From: Jeotgalicoccus coquinae
Lineage (GTDB): Bacteria > Bacillota > Bacilli > Staphylococcales > Salinicoccaceae
DNA length: 64,000 nt
Reading direction: 5' to 3'
Assembly: GCF_014207425.1 (NCBI RefSeq)
Contig: NZ_JACHFF010000001.1
Span: forward strand, 310,001-374,000
Shown here: in pieces, positions 7,544 through 18,196 of the stretch
How the letters are laid out: every line of letters starts with the position of its first letter
How positions within the stretch are numbered: the first letter of the stretch is position 1
The notes under the pieces: model-generated
What the model saw: only the letters and a program-made list of their open reading frames with translations
Told to the model about the DNA's origin: nothing
Database searches by the model: none
Translations under genes and position numbers: made by a program

Positions 7544-10135
7544 TTGGATATTAACAAGATGACATTAAAAGTACAGAATATTATTGAACGGGCACAGCAG
7601 TATTCACAGGAGCTTAAACTGCAGTCCATTGAGCCTGAAGCAGTGCTGAAGGCAATGCTGACCGCAGATGAAAGCATGAGTACTGACATACTGGACCGTG
7701 CAAATATTAAAACCGAAAATATTATTGAAGCTTACGATGAAAAATTAAAGAAATACAATTCGGTAACCGGAGACAGCGTTGAATACGGCGTGTATATGTC
7801 AAGCGGTTTTTCGAAGTTGTATAACAATGCTGAAAAGAAAATGACTGAGATGGAAGATACATTTATCTCACAGGAGCACTTGCTTCTTGCAGCGATTGAA
7901 GAAGACAATATATTAAAAGAAGCAGTCGGCAATAAAGCGGATATTATTAAAGAAATTATAAAAAAAATAAGAGGGGGAAACCATGTGACAACACAAAATC
8001 CTGAAAACCAGTATGAAGTCCTGGAAAAATACGGCCGTGATCTGGTCGAAGAAGTAAGAAACGGCAATGTGGATCCGGTTATCGGACGCGATGAGGAAAT
8101 ACGCGATACTATCCGTATACTGAGCCGTAAACGTAAAAACAACCCGGTCTTAATCGGGGAGCCGGGTGTCGGTAAAACAGCAATAGTTGAAGGTCTTGCA
8201 CAGCGTATTGTACGTAAAGACGTACCTGACAGCCTGCTTGACAAAACAGTGTTTGAACTCGACTTAACATCACTTGTAGCAGGTGCAAAATACCGCGGAG
8301 AATTCGAAGAAAGATTAAAAGCAGTATTAAAAGAAGTCAAAGAATCAGACGGCAGAATTATTCTCTTTATCGATGAAATTCATATGCTTGTCGGTGCAGG
8401 TAAGACAGATGGGGCTATGGATGCCGGCAATATGCTGAAACCGATGCTTGCCAGAGGCGAGTTACACTGTATCGGTGCAACAACGACGAATGAGTACCGC
8501 GAGTATATTGAAAAAGACTCGGCACTCGAAAGACGTTTCCAGAAGGTTCAGGTGCCGGAACCTGACGTGGAAGATACAATTTCAATTTTACGAGGGCTTA
8601 AAGAACGTTATGAAGTGCACCACGGCGTAAGAATTACCGACCGTGCACTTGTAGCAGCGGCAGAGTTATCCGACCGTTATATTACAGACCGTTTCCTGCC
8701 GGATAAAGCAATCGACTTAATGGACCAGGCAAGTGCGACAATCCGAACTGAAATGGGCTCGAATCCTACTGAACTTGATCAGATTAACCGCCGTGTCATG
8801 CAGCTTGAGATTGAAGAACAGGCATTAAAAGGCGAAAAAGATTCAGTGTCGGCGAACCGTCTGACTGAACTGCAGACAGAGCTCAGCGACATTAAAGAAG
8901 AGCAGAAAACACTGCAGAATAAAGTGGAGAAAGAAAAAGAGCAGATTAAGCAGGTTAACGACAAGCGTGCCGAAGTTGATAAGGTACGCCAGGAACTTGA
9001 AGACGCTGAAAATAATTACGAACTTGAACGCGCAGCTGAACTCCGTCACGGCAAACTGCCTCAGCTTGAAAAAGAGCTTGCAGCGTTCGAAGCCGAAATG
9101 GAAACAGCTGCAGCTGATGAAGGACGTATTATAAGAGAAGTTGTTACCGAAGAGGAAATCGGCTTTATCGTCAGCCAGTGGACGGGTATTCCTGTAACGA
9201 AACTCGTAGAAACTGAAAAAGATAAACTGCTTAAACTTTCCGATATACTTCACGAACGTGTTGTCGGACAGGATGAAGCAGTAGACCTCGTTGCCGATGC
9301 AGTAATCAGAGCGCGGGCAGGTATTAAAGATCCGGACAGACCAATCGGAAGCTTCCTGTTCTTAGGACCGACCGGTGTCGGTAAAACAGAACTTGCCAAA
9401 GCACTTGCCGCAACGATGTTCGATTCGGAGAAACATATGATCCGCATCGATATGAGTGAGTATATGGAGAAACATTCTGTCTCAAGACTGATAGGTGCAC
9501 CGCCGGGATACGTCGGCCATGAAGAGGGCGGACAGCTGACAGAAGCAATACGCCGTCAGCCGTATTCCGTAATTCTGATGGACGAAGTGGAGAAGGCCCA
9601 TCCCGATGTGTTCAATATTCTGCTTCAACTGCTGGATGAAGGACGCCTGACAGATTCGAAAGGCCGCAGTGTCAACTTTAAAAACACAATAATTATTATG
9701 ACATCAAACATCGGATCACAGCACCTGCTCGACACAGTAGTCGTGGACGGTGAGCTGAGCGATGAAACGAAAGATATCGTGATGGGCGAAGTACACCAGT
9801 ACTTCAAGCCGGAAATTATTAATCGTATGGATGACATTGTTATGTTCAGCCCGTTAACTCAGAAAAATATGGGAGCAATTGTCGACCGACTGCTGGTCGA
9901 TTTAAACAGACGTCTCGAAGCGCAGCATATGACGCTTGAAGTGACAGACAGCGTTAAAAACTGGGTGGCGGAAAGTGCTTATGAGCCGCAATTCGGTGCA
10001 CGTCCGCTGAAACGTTTTATCCAGAAACATATAGAAACACCACTTGCGAGAAAACTTATTGCAGCCGATATGACAGAAGGTCTGCATATTAAAGCGGATT
10101 ATGTAAATGATGAACTGGTGTTTGTTATTAAATAA
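7544..10135 (+). CDS. clpB: ATP-dependent disaggregase ClpB
   Basis: An 863-residue Hsp100 hexameric disaggregase that, with DnaK, threads and rescues aggregated proteins in the cytosol. Domains in order: N-terminal Clp repeat domain (about 1-145), AAA+ module 1 (Walker [10 protein letters not shown], Walker [11 protein letters not shown]), a coiled-coil middle domain (about 405-525, rich in E, K and Q), AAA+ module 2 (Walker [10 protein letters not shown], Walker [11 protein letters not shown]) and the C-terminal D2 domain ([15 protein letters not shown]). No ClpP-binding IGF loop is evident and the length is normal. The start is TTG 7544 with GAGGTGA upstream. Regulated by the CtsR box in front of it. 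Confidence 0.97.
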   Translation: MDINKMTLKVQNIIERAQQYSQELKLQSIEPEAVLKAMLTADESMSTDILDRANIKTENIIEAYDEKLKKYNSVTGDSVEYGVYMSSGFSKLYNNAEKKMTEMEDTFISQEHLLLAAIEEDNILKEAVGNKADIIKEIIKKIRGGNHVTTQNPENQYEVLEKYGRDLVEEVRNGNVDPVIGRDEEIRDTIRILSRKRKNNPVLIGEPGVGKTAIVEGLAQRIVRKDVPDSLLDKTVFELDLTSLVAGAKYRGEFEERLKAVLKEVKESDGRIILFIDEIHMLVGAGKTDGAMDAGNMLKPMLARGELHCIGATTTNEYREYIEKDSALERRFQKVQVPEPDVEDTISILRGLKERYEVHHGVRITDRALVAAAELSDRYITDRFLPDKAIDLMDQASATIRTEMGSNPTELDQINRRVMQLEIEEQALKGEKDSVSANRLTELQTELSDIKEEQKTLQNKVEKEKEQIKQVNDKRAEVDKVRQELEDAENNYELERAAELRHGKLPQLEKELAAFEAEMETAAADEGRIIREVVTEEEIGFIVSQWTGIPVTKLVETEKDKLLKLSDILHERVVGQDEAVDLVADAVIRARAGIKDPDRPIGSFLFLGPTGVGKTELAKALAATMFDSEKHMIRIDMSEYMEKHSVSRLIGAPPGYVGHEEGGQLTEAIRRQPYSVILMDEVEKAHPDVFNILLQLLDEGRLTDSKGRSVNFKNTIIIMTSNIGSQHLLDTVVVDGELSDETKDIVMGEVHQYFKPEIINRMDDIVMFSPLTQKNMGAIVDRLLVDLNRRLEAQHMTLEVTDSVKNWVAESAYEPQFGARPLKRFIQKHIETPLARKLIAADMTEGLHIKADYVNDELVFVIK

Positions 10136-10178
10136 AAAAATGACATCTGAAATTTTAATTTCAGATGTCATTTTTTTA
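10134..10178. terminator. bidirectional terminator between clpB and glpD
   Basis: A long perfect stem, AAATGACATCTGAAATT paired with AATTTCAGATGTCATTT, has an A run before it and a T run after it. It ends both converging transcripts. Confidence 0.94.
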
Positions 10179-11831
10179 CTGTCTTCTTGTATCTTCTATT
10201 GCTCCATCGAGTTCTTTCGAGAATTCCTTTTTAATATCATTGTCGTATCCAAGTATGTCCTGCAGCAGTTTTTCAACACCCTCGCGGTACATCAGCACAT
10301 CATCGATTTCGAAGTACAGCTTGCCCGAGCGGCGGACGAAGAAGTCTGTCGGTTTAATTACCATTTCATGCAGAATACCATATATTACTTCTGCATAAAG
10401 CGGTTTTGGCAGACCGTATTTTTCGTAGTTATGATCCGTAATGCCTGCATACTGATAAACATCTTCAACGTTGCTGCCGTATTTCATAGCGAGCATATGA
10501 CCTTCATCGAGTGTCAGACCGTAGCTCGGTGCTTTACGGCTGATATTTTCAACGTAGTTCTGATAGCCGACACTGCCGCCGACATTACCGCCTGAAACCG
10601 GTTCATTCTTAGTTGATACTTTTTTAACATGCATCTTATGATGCTTTTTAAGATATTCTGCAACTTCATCCGTAATTTCCTCAGCCATATGACGGTAGCC
10701 GGTCAGTTTGCCGCCTGCGATGGTAATCAGTCCGCTGGTGCTGTGCCAGATTTCATCCTTGCGGGATATGTCGGATGCATCTTTACTGCCTGACTGTATG
10801 AGCGGGCGAATGCCTGCCCATGATGATTCTATCATTGAAATATCTGCATTCAGTGCCGGGAACATAAAGTTTATTGCATTGATCAGATACTCTTTATCAT
10901 TTGCATCTGCTGTCGGATTCGCTTTATTTTCACCGTAAAATGTATCCGTTGTGCCAACGTATGTTTTACCAGTACGGGGAATAGCGAATATCATGCGGCC
11001 GTCTTCTTCAGTGTCGAAGTAAACGGCCTGCGTTAATGGGAAATCTTCCTGTTTAAAGACGATGTGGACACCTTTAGTATGGACGAGATGTTTCTTCGTC
11101 TGTTTCCCGGGCTGATCGCTGGCACGCACTTCATCGACCCAGGGGCCGGTTGCGTTGACGACCGCTTTACTTTTAATTTCATATGTTTCATCTCTGAGGA
11201 CGTCTTTCGCCTTAATGCCGGTCACAGTGCCGTTATCGTATAAGAAACCTTCTGCTTTAACGTAATTGACTGCATCTGCGCCGTATGAAGCAGCTTTCTT
11301 CATAACCTCGACAGTCAGTCTCGCATCATCAGTTTTGTATTCCACATAATGACCGCCGCCGCGGAGACCGTCAGTTTTAATATTCGGCACACGCTCGATA
11401 ACTTCTTTTTTAGAAAGCATGTTGCGGCGCTCATTTTTATCAACCTGTGCAAGAGAATCGTAAACTTTTAAGCCGAGACTCGTCGTGAATTCACCGAATG
11501 TCCCGCCTTTATGAAACGGCAGCAGCATCCATTCAGGTGTCGTGACATGCGGTCCGTTTTCATAGACAATGGCACGTTCACGTCCTGTTTCACGGACGAC
11601 GTTTACCTGCATCTGTTTTAAGTAGCGGAGTCCGCCGTGAATTAATTTCGTACTGCGGCTGCTCGTACCCTGTGAAAAGTCCTGCATTTCAACGAGCGCA
11701 ACATTGAGCCCGCGCATCGACGCGTCCAATGCAATGCCTGCGCCTGTAATACCGCCGCCGATTATAAGCAGGTCGTATTCAAATTTAGACATATGATCGA
11801 GCTGGTGTTTTCTTGTAAGAGCGTTTAACAT
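10176..11831 (-). CDS. glpD: aerobic glycerol-3-phosphate dehydrogenase
   Basis: A 551-residue membrane-associated FAD enzyme oxidising glycerol 3-phosphate to dihydroxyacetone phosphate and passing electrons to menaquinone. The FAD-binding Rossmann motif DLLIIGGGITGAGIALDA is at about residues 20-37, followed by the family segment QGTSSRSTKLIHGGLRYLKQ; ATGPWVDEV and GGKLTGYRHMAEE lie further on. I choose the ATG at 11831, which has AGGAGGAG just upstream; a farther ATG at 11855 lies before that ribosome site. It follows glpK by 26 bases in one operon. Confidence 0.95.
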   Translation of the reverse strand: MLNALTRKHQLDHMSKFEYDLLIIGGGITGAGIALDASMRGLNVALVEMQDFSQGTSSRSTKLIHGGLRYLKQMQVNVVRETGRERAIVYENGPHVTTPEWMLLPFHKGGTFGEFTTSLGLKVYDSLAQVDKNERRNMLSKKEVIERVPNIKTDGLRGGGHYVEYKTDDARLTVEVMKKAASYGADAVNYVKAEGFLYDNGTVTGIKAKDVLRDETYEIKSKAVVNATGPWVDEVRASDQPGKQTKKHLVHTKGVHIVFKQEDFPLTQAVYFDTEEDGRMIFAIPRTGKTYVGTTDTFYGENKANPTADANDKEYLINAINFMFPALNADISMIESSWAGIRPLIQSGSKDASDISRKDEIWHSTSGLITIAGGKLTGYRHMAEEITDEVAEYLKKHHKMHVKKVSTKNEPVSGGNVGGSVGYQNYVENISRKAPSYGLTLDEGHMLAMKYGSNVEDVYQYAGITDHNYEKYGLPKPLYAEVIYGILHEMVIKPTDFFVRRSGKLYFEIDDVLMYREGVEKLLQDILGYDNDIKKEFSKELDGAIEDTRRQ

Positions 11832-11857
11832 AATTCTCCTCCTGTATATAAGCATGA

Positions 11858-13408
<1,551 letters not shown>

Positions 13409-13428
13409 TTACGATAAGTTAAAATAAA

Positions 13429-13462
13429 TAAAAAAAACCGGATTTCATAATGAAATCCAGTT
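13429..13462 (-). terminator. terminator after the DUF2929 gene
   Basis: Read on the minus strand, AACTGGATTTCAT / ATGAAATCCGGTT form a hairpin with a long U run. It begins immediately after the DUF2929 stop codon and separates that gene from glpK. Confidence 0.87.
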
Positions 13463-13662
13463 TATTGTCCGCCGTCTGCATGTGTGTTATCAGCTGACAT
13501 CTTTGTCAATCCATCAAGGATGAATACTGCCAGTGTAATAGCTGCCGCTAAAACAACACCGATCCAGAAGTTTAAAAGACCGCCGCCTGCAAGACTGTTT
13601 AATATGAAGTTTACCATTTGAGTGAGCATGAATGCCCAAAGAAATGTAACGAGATATCTCAT
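13462..13662 (-). CDS. DUF2929 (YjzD-like) small membrane protein
   Basis: A 66-residue protein with two transmembrane segments (about residues 4-22 and 31-50) and a polar tail. The start MRYLVTFLWAFMLTQMVNFILNS fits the DUF2929/YjzD family, commonly found beside fabH in Firmicutes; its function is unknown. GGAGG precedes the ATG. Here the oligopeptide transporter operon lies between it and fabH. Confidence 0.75.
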   Translation of the reverse strand: MRYLVTFLWAFMLTQMVNFILNSLAGGGLLNFWIGVVLAAAITLAVFILDGLTKMSADNTHADGGQ

Positions 13663-13748
13663 GAGTGAGAAGCCTCCGATTTACGTATTTTTATATCTTC
13701 ATTTTACATTAAAAACAGTACAAAGTATAGTACGAAAAAAATATTTTA

Positions 13749-13893
13749 TGAAAACGCTTGCATTATTGAAAGCGGTCTCATAAAATAAGGGTGCAAGTGA
13801 TTATGCATTACTGCATATTAATAAATTGTATACTAAAAAGTTTGCAATTTTTAGACAATTCATATTGCCTTTTTTGCAGCATCTCTATACAAT
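13749..13893 (+). promoter_or_regulatory. opp operon control region: cre-like site, CodY-like box, promoter
   Basis: The 309-base gap before oppD holds three signals. TGAAAACGCTTGCA (13749-13762) differs from the CcpA cre consensus at one position. AATTTTTAGACAATT (13846-13860) matches 13 of 15 positions of the CodY consensus. TTGCCT (13865-13870), 17 bases, TACAAT (13888-13893) forms a sigma-A-like promoter. This suggests repression by good carbon and amino acid supply, a common logic for peptide uptake. Confidence 0.65.
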
Positions 13894-13971
13894 AGAAAAA
13901 ACAAACATAAGAATTCACATAATTTTAAAAAAAGAAAAAGTTTTTACAAAGGGAAAGTTAAGGTGATCTAA

Positions 13972-15021
13972 GTGGGAGAAGAGCTACTGAGCGTTAAGAA
14001 TTTGACGACATCCTTTAAAATAGACGGGACGTATTATCCCGCGGTTGACGGTGTATCGCTCGATATTATGCCGAACGAAGTGGTGGCACTCGTAGGGGAG
14101 TCAGGTTCAGGAAAGAGTGCAACAGCATTTTCGCTGATGAAACTGCATCGTAATGCACGTATTGAAGGACAGGTGGAATTTGAAGGGAAAGACCTCCTGA
14201 AGTTTAGTGAGAAAAAGATGAATAATATTCGCGGCGGAGAAATGGCCATGATTTTCCAGGATCCGATGACTGCGCTGAACCCGCTTATGAAAATAAAACT
14301 TCAGATTATGGAAACGCTGAAAATACATAAGACGAAAACTAAAAGTGAAAGAGAAAGCTATGCAATCGAACTGCTGTCGAGAGTAGGGATTCCAAATCCT
14401 GAGCGTGTCGGCGAAGCATTCCCGCACGAACTGTCGGGGGGTATGCGTCAGCGTGTTGTTATCGCAATAGCGATTGCGAACAGACCGCGTCTTTTAATTG
14501 CAGATGAGCCGACAACAGCACTGGATGTAACAATCCAGGCGCAGATTCTCGATTTAATCAGAGAGCTTCAGGGAGACCTCGGCTCAGGAGTGCTGCTGAT
14601 TACGCATGACCTTGGGGTGGTTGCTGAAATGGCAGACCGTGTCGCAGTAATGTACGCAGGACAGATTGTGGAAATTGCACCGGTCAGAGAATTATTTAAA
14701 GACCCGAAACACCCTTATACACGTTCGCTGTTAAATTCACTGCCGCACGAAGATCAGATGGGCAGCAAGCTTCATGTAATTGAAGGGGTAGTGCCGGCAT
14801 TGAATAAAATGGAAAGAGATTCTTGCAGATTCGCACAGCGTATTCCATGGATACCGGCAGAAGCACACGAACATAATCCGGAGCTGCGCGAAATAAGCCC
14901 GGGTCATCACGTTCGCTGTACGTGCTACAAAGACTTCTATTTAAAATCAGACCCAAGTATCGGGCTGCAGGTAGAACAGCAGCAGATGGCGGCTGATGCA
15001 GAAGAGGTGACGAAAGAATGA
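13972..15021 (+). CDS. oppD: oligopeptide ABC transporter ATP-binding protein OppD
   Basis: A 349-residue ATPase of the peptide/nickel importer family, one of two nucleotide-binding subunits at the cytoplasmic face. Walker A is GESGSGKSA (about residues 42-50), the ABC signature is LSGGMRQRV, Walker B is [12 protein letters not shown], and the H-loop is [10 protein letters not shown]. The C-terminal oligopeptide extension contains CRFAQRIPW and [10 protein letters not shown], where cysteines recall the Fe-S-type motif of some OppD/DppD proteins. The start is GTG 13972 with AAGGTGA upstream. Its stop overlaps the oppF start by four bases. Confidence 0.93.
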   Translation: MGEELLSVKNLTTSFKIDGTYYPAVDGVSLDIMPNEVVALVGESGSGKSATAFSLMKLHRNARIEGQVEFEGKDLLKFSEKKMNNIRGGEMAMIFQDPMTALNPLMKIKLQIMETLKIHKTKTKSERESYAIELLSRVGIPNPERVGEAFPHELSGGMRQRVVIAIAIANRPRLLIADEPTTALDVTIQAQILDLIRELQGDLGSGVLLITHDLGVVAEMADRVAVMYAGQIVEIAPVRELFKDPKHPYTRSLLNSLPHEDQMGSKLHVIEGVVPALNKMERDSCRFAQRIPWIPAEAHEHNPELREISPGHHVRCTCYKDFYLKSDPSIGLQVEQQQMAADAEEVTKE

Positions 15022-15950
15022 GCAACTTATTAGAAATAAAAGATTTGAAAGTATATTACCCGATTAAAGGCGGTTTCTTCAACACAGTAAAAGACCATGT
15101 CAGAGCAGTTGACGGTGTCTCGCTTCACATACCCCAGGGAACTACATACGGACTTGTTGGAGAGTCCGGTTCAGGAAAAACGACGACGGGGAAAGCAGTT
15201 ATCGGTTTAAACCATATAACTGAAGGAGAAATTCTGTTTGACGGCAAGCCGATCAGCGGCAGCGGGAAATCTGTAGAAAACAGTAAAGAAATTCAGATGA
15301 TATTTCAGGATCCGTACTCATCGTTAAACGTGCGTAAACGTGTATTCGATATCGTCAGCGAACCGATCAGAAACTATCACAAACGTACAAAAGATGAACT
15401 GATTGCCGAAGTACTTGAGCTGCTTCAAAAAGTTGGTCTCCCGCCCGATGCTATTTATAAGTATCCGCATGAATTCTCGGGTGGACAGAGACAAAGAATC
15501 GGTGTAGCACGTGCAATTGCATTAAACCCGAAACTGATTATCGCAGATGAGCCGGTATCGGCACTGGACGTATCGGTTCAGGCACAGGTACTGAACTTTA
15601 TGCAGGATATTCAGGAAGAACTTGATTTAACGATGCTGTTTATCGCGCATGACTTAGGAGTTGTACGCCATATGTGTCAGCATATCGGAATTATGTATCA
15701 GGGACGACTGGTTGAAGAGGGTACAGCGGAAGAGATTTTCAATAACCCGCAGCATCTGTACACGAAACGTCTCATCGCAGCTATTCCGGATACTAATGTT
15801 GATAAAATTGATGAAAATCTGCATATTCGCCAATCGGTTAAAGAAGAATACGATCAGCATTTTCACGAATATTTAGATGAAGACGGCAGAGCGCTGCCGC
15901 TGATTGATATATCAGCGACGCATAAAGCGGCACTGCCGGCAAAGGGGTGA
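15018..15950 (+). CDS. oppF: oligopeptide ABC transporter ATP-binding protein OppF
   Basis: The 310-residue second ATPase of the importer. Motifs: Walker A GESGSGKTT, Q-loop IFQDPYSSLN, signature FSGGQRQRIGVARAIA, Walker B LIIADEPVSALD and switch IAHDLGVV. It pairs with OppD to power uptake of peptides delivered by OppA. The ATG lies within the end of oppD (ATGA overlap), indicating coupled translation; oppB follows after eight bases. Confidence 0.93.
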   Translation: MSNLLEIKDLKVYYPIKGGFFNTVKDHVRAVDGVSLHIPQGTTYGLVGESGSGKTTTGKAVIGLNHITEGEILFDGKPISGSGKSVENSKEIQMIFQDPYSSLNVRKRVFDIVSEPIRNYHKRTKDELIAEVLELLQKVGLPPDAIYKYPHEFSGGQRQRIGVARAIALNPKLIIADEPVSALDVSVQAQVLNFMQDIQEELDLTMLFIAHDLGVVRHMCQHIGIMYQGRLVEEGTAEEIFNNPQHLYTKRLIAAIPDTNVDKIDENLHIRQSVKEEYDQHFHEYLDEDGRALPLIDISATHKAALPAKG

Positions 15951-15958
15951 AAGGCTGA

Positions 15959-16921
15959 ATGTTAAAATTTACTATTAGACGGTTAATCATATCATTCCCG
16001 CAAATTATTTTACTGAGTATTTTAGTATTCTTCCTGGGTTCTTTAATGCCGGGGGATGCACTCAGCGGACTGATTGACCCGACAGTTCCAATTGAACAGA
16101 TTGAACGTTTACGCGAACAGATGGGCTTAAACAATCCATGGTACATACAGTACAGAGACTGGATTGTGGCAATGCTGCAGGGCGACTTCGGCCACTCATT
16201 CTTTAAACAGCAGCCGGTGCTTGACGTTATTGGTGACAGAATGCTTAACACAGTATGGCTCTCATTATTCTCGGCGGTATTAATTTACTTAATCGGTATT
16301 CCGCTTGGTCTGATCTCAGGACGCTGGAATGACTCGCCATTAGACAGTCTGATCACAGGTTACACATACTTAGGTTTCGCAACACCGACATTCATTTTCG
16401 GTTTAGTAGTACTTTTACTTTTCGGATACACACTTGGATGGTTCCCGACAGGCGGTTCCGTAGGGGCAGGTATTACTCCGGGCACATTCGAATATGTAAT
16501 AAGTAAAATACAGCACCTTGTGCTGCCGAGTTTCGCAATCGCCTTAATCGGGCTGGTTGGTACGGTACAGTATCTACGGAGCGGAATTATCGAAACAAAA
16601 CAAAAAGACTTCATCACTTTAGCACGTGCCAAAGGTGTATCAGAAGGCAAAGTTTATACGAAACACATTTTCAGAAACTCAATTTTACCGATTGCTGCAT
16701 TCTTCGGTTATGAAATCACTGCATTATTAGGCGGTTCACTGTTTATCGAAACGATTTACGGTTATCCGGGGATGGGACGTCTGTTCCTTGAATCAATTTC
16801 AATCCGTGATTTCTCTGTAGCGAACGTGCTTATTCTAATGTACGGAATGCTTGCGATTATCGGTACATTACTGTCAGATATTATTTTAAGTATAGTGGAT
16901 CCGCGTATCCGCATTAAGTAA
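15959..16921 (+). CDS. oppB: oligopeptide ABC transporter permease OppB
   Basis: A 320-residue permease with six predicted transmembrane helices. The N-terminal ILVFFLGSLMPGD and the EAA loop TLARAKGVSEGKVYTKHIFRNSI are typical of the DppB/OppB half of dipeptide/oligopeptide importers. It forms the translocation pore with OppC and contacts the ATPases through the EAA loop. It is third in the operon, eight bases after oppF. Confidence 0.93.
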   Translation: MLKFTIRRLIISFPQIILLSILVFFLGSLMPGDALSGLIDPTVPIEQIERLREQMGLNNPWYIQYRDWIVAMLQGDFGHSFFKQQPVLDVIGDRMLNTVWLSLFSAVLIYLIGIPLGLISGRWNDSPLDSLITGYTYLGFATPTFIFGLVVLLLFGYTLGWFPTGGSVGAGITPGTFEYVISKIQHLVLPSFAIALIGLVGTVQYLRSGIIETKQKDFITLARAKGVSEGKVYTKHIFRNSILPIAAFFGYEITALLGGSLFIETIYGYPGMGRLFLESISIRDFSVANVLILMYGMLAIIGTLLSDIILSIVDPRIRIK

Positions 16922-16934
16922 GGAGGGGTGTTAA

Positions 16935-18023
16935 TTGGCTAACGAAAGAGAAGATAAGAACAGATTGTCAGATAGTGAAAGAGATACGTACAAATTCAAT
17001 GAAGCTTCAGAAAACAAAGAACACACCCCGCCTGAAAAGGGGGATGCATTTTCACTGAATGATAAAGACAGCAGTGAGAGCAGAGAGCTTGACATGAGTG
17101 TCAAAGCGGATTTACCGCACGGTGCAGTGGGCCACGGTGCACTGGACATGAAAAATCTGCCGCGCTCGAAGCCCGGCTGGAAAATTATTTTTGAAGAACT
17201 GATCAGCGATAAGCTCGCACTGTTCTCACTTATTATTTTAATAATTATTACATCTTATGTATTCGGGCTCACAATGTTCCTGAATCAGGCATCAATCGTT
17301 AAAGTAGATTTATTTTCAATAAACCAGCCGCCAAACGATGAGTTCAGACTTGGTACTGACTACGGCGGAAGGGATATCTTCGGTCAGCTTATTATTGGAA
17401 CGAGAAACTCACTTGCTATCGGGTTCCTTGTAACAGCTATAAGTGTCGGCTTCGGTATCGTATACGGAGTAGTGTCAGGTTATTTTGGAGGACATATTGA
17501 TAACGCAATGATGCGTGTCGTTGACTTCTTCATGGTTCTGCCATTCCTTATGATCGTTGTTGTATTTGTAACAATCGTTCCATCGTACAATATCTGGACG
17601 TTCTCATTAATAATGGCAGCGTTCCTGTGGACAGGAACTGCACGGCTGATACGTTCAGTGGCAATGCAGGAGAAGGAACTCGATTATATTAATGCATCCA
17701 GAACACTTGGAAGTTCAAATATTAAAATCATCTTTACCCAGCTTATGCCTAACCTGGTTGGTCTGATTATCGTTAACGCAACACTGTCATTAGCAGCAAA
17801 CATCGGAATTGAATCGGGTCTGTCTTTTATCGGCTTCGGTTTCCCTGAAAGTACACCGTCACTCGGTACGCTGATGGCATATGCAATTCAGACTCAGACA
17901 CTGCAAAACAGATGGTGGATCTGGGCACCTGCTGCAATCCTTATTCTGATCTTAATGCTGTGTGTAAGAAACATCGGTGAAGCGTTCAGACGTGCCGGGG
18001 ATGCTCGTCAGCGCAACGCATAA
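16935..18023 (+). CDS. oppC: oligopeptide ABC transporter permease OppC
   Basis: A 362-residue permease. The core begins near residue 85 (GWKIIFEELISDKLALFSLIILI), has the FRLGTDYGGRDIFGQLIIGTR segment and the EAA loop NASRTLGSSNIKIIFTQLMPN, with about six helices. The first 80 or so residues form a charged, probably disordered cytosolic extension rich in D, E, K and S, longer than in most OppC proteins. The start is TTG 16935 after AGGAGGGG. Confidence 0.92.
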   Translation: MANEREDKNRLSDSERDTYKFNEASENKEHTPPEKGDAFSLNDKDSSESRELDMSVKADLPHGAVGHGALDMKNLPRSKPGWKIIFEELISDKLALFSLIILIIITSYVFGLTMFLNQASIVKVDLFSINQPPNDEFRLGTDYGGRDIFGQLIIGTRNSLAIGFLVTAISVGFGIVYGVVSGYFGGHIDNAMMRVVDFFMVLPFLMIVVVFVTIVPSYNIWTFSLIMAAFLWTGTARLIRSVAMQEKELDYINASRTLGSSNIKIIFTQLMPNLVGLIIVNATLSLAANIGIESGLSFIGFGFPESTPSLGTLMAYAIQTQTLQNRWWIWAPAAILILILMLCVRNIGEAFRRAGDARQRNA

Positions 18024-18052
18024 ATCAGATAACACAATTTTCTAAAAATTTA

Positions 18053-18080
18053 TTGTAATAATGCATGACTATGCTAATAT
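18053..18080 (+). promoter_or_regulatory. candidate separate promoter for oppA
   Basis: TTGTAA (18053-18058), a 16-base spacer and an extended -10 (TGC-TAATAT, 18072-18080) lie in the 173-base gap between oppC and oppA. A separate promoter would allow excess production of the binding protein over the transporter core, but transcription is not proved. Confidence 0.5.
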
Positions 18081-18196
18081 GAATATTAAGAAAACTTTAC
18101 AAACATATTTTGGAAGAAATTGAATTTTGGTACTAAGGTTCGGTCCGCTGAACTTTGTATATATATCAAGCAGTAAAAAACAAAGGAGGAAATAAA

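Noticed and set aside
7732-8340. 202-residue minus-strand ORF inside clpB
   Set aside because: Serine/arginine-rich composition typical of an antisense shadow of a conserved gene; no ribosome site and clpB is certain.
10107-10595. 162-residue plus-strand ORF over the clpB terminator and glpD 3' end
   Set aside because: It reads through the bidirectional terminator and the antisense of glpD; no ribosome site or family similarity.
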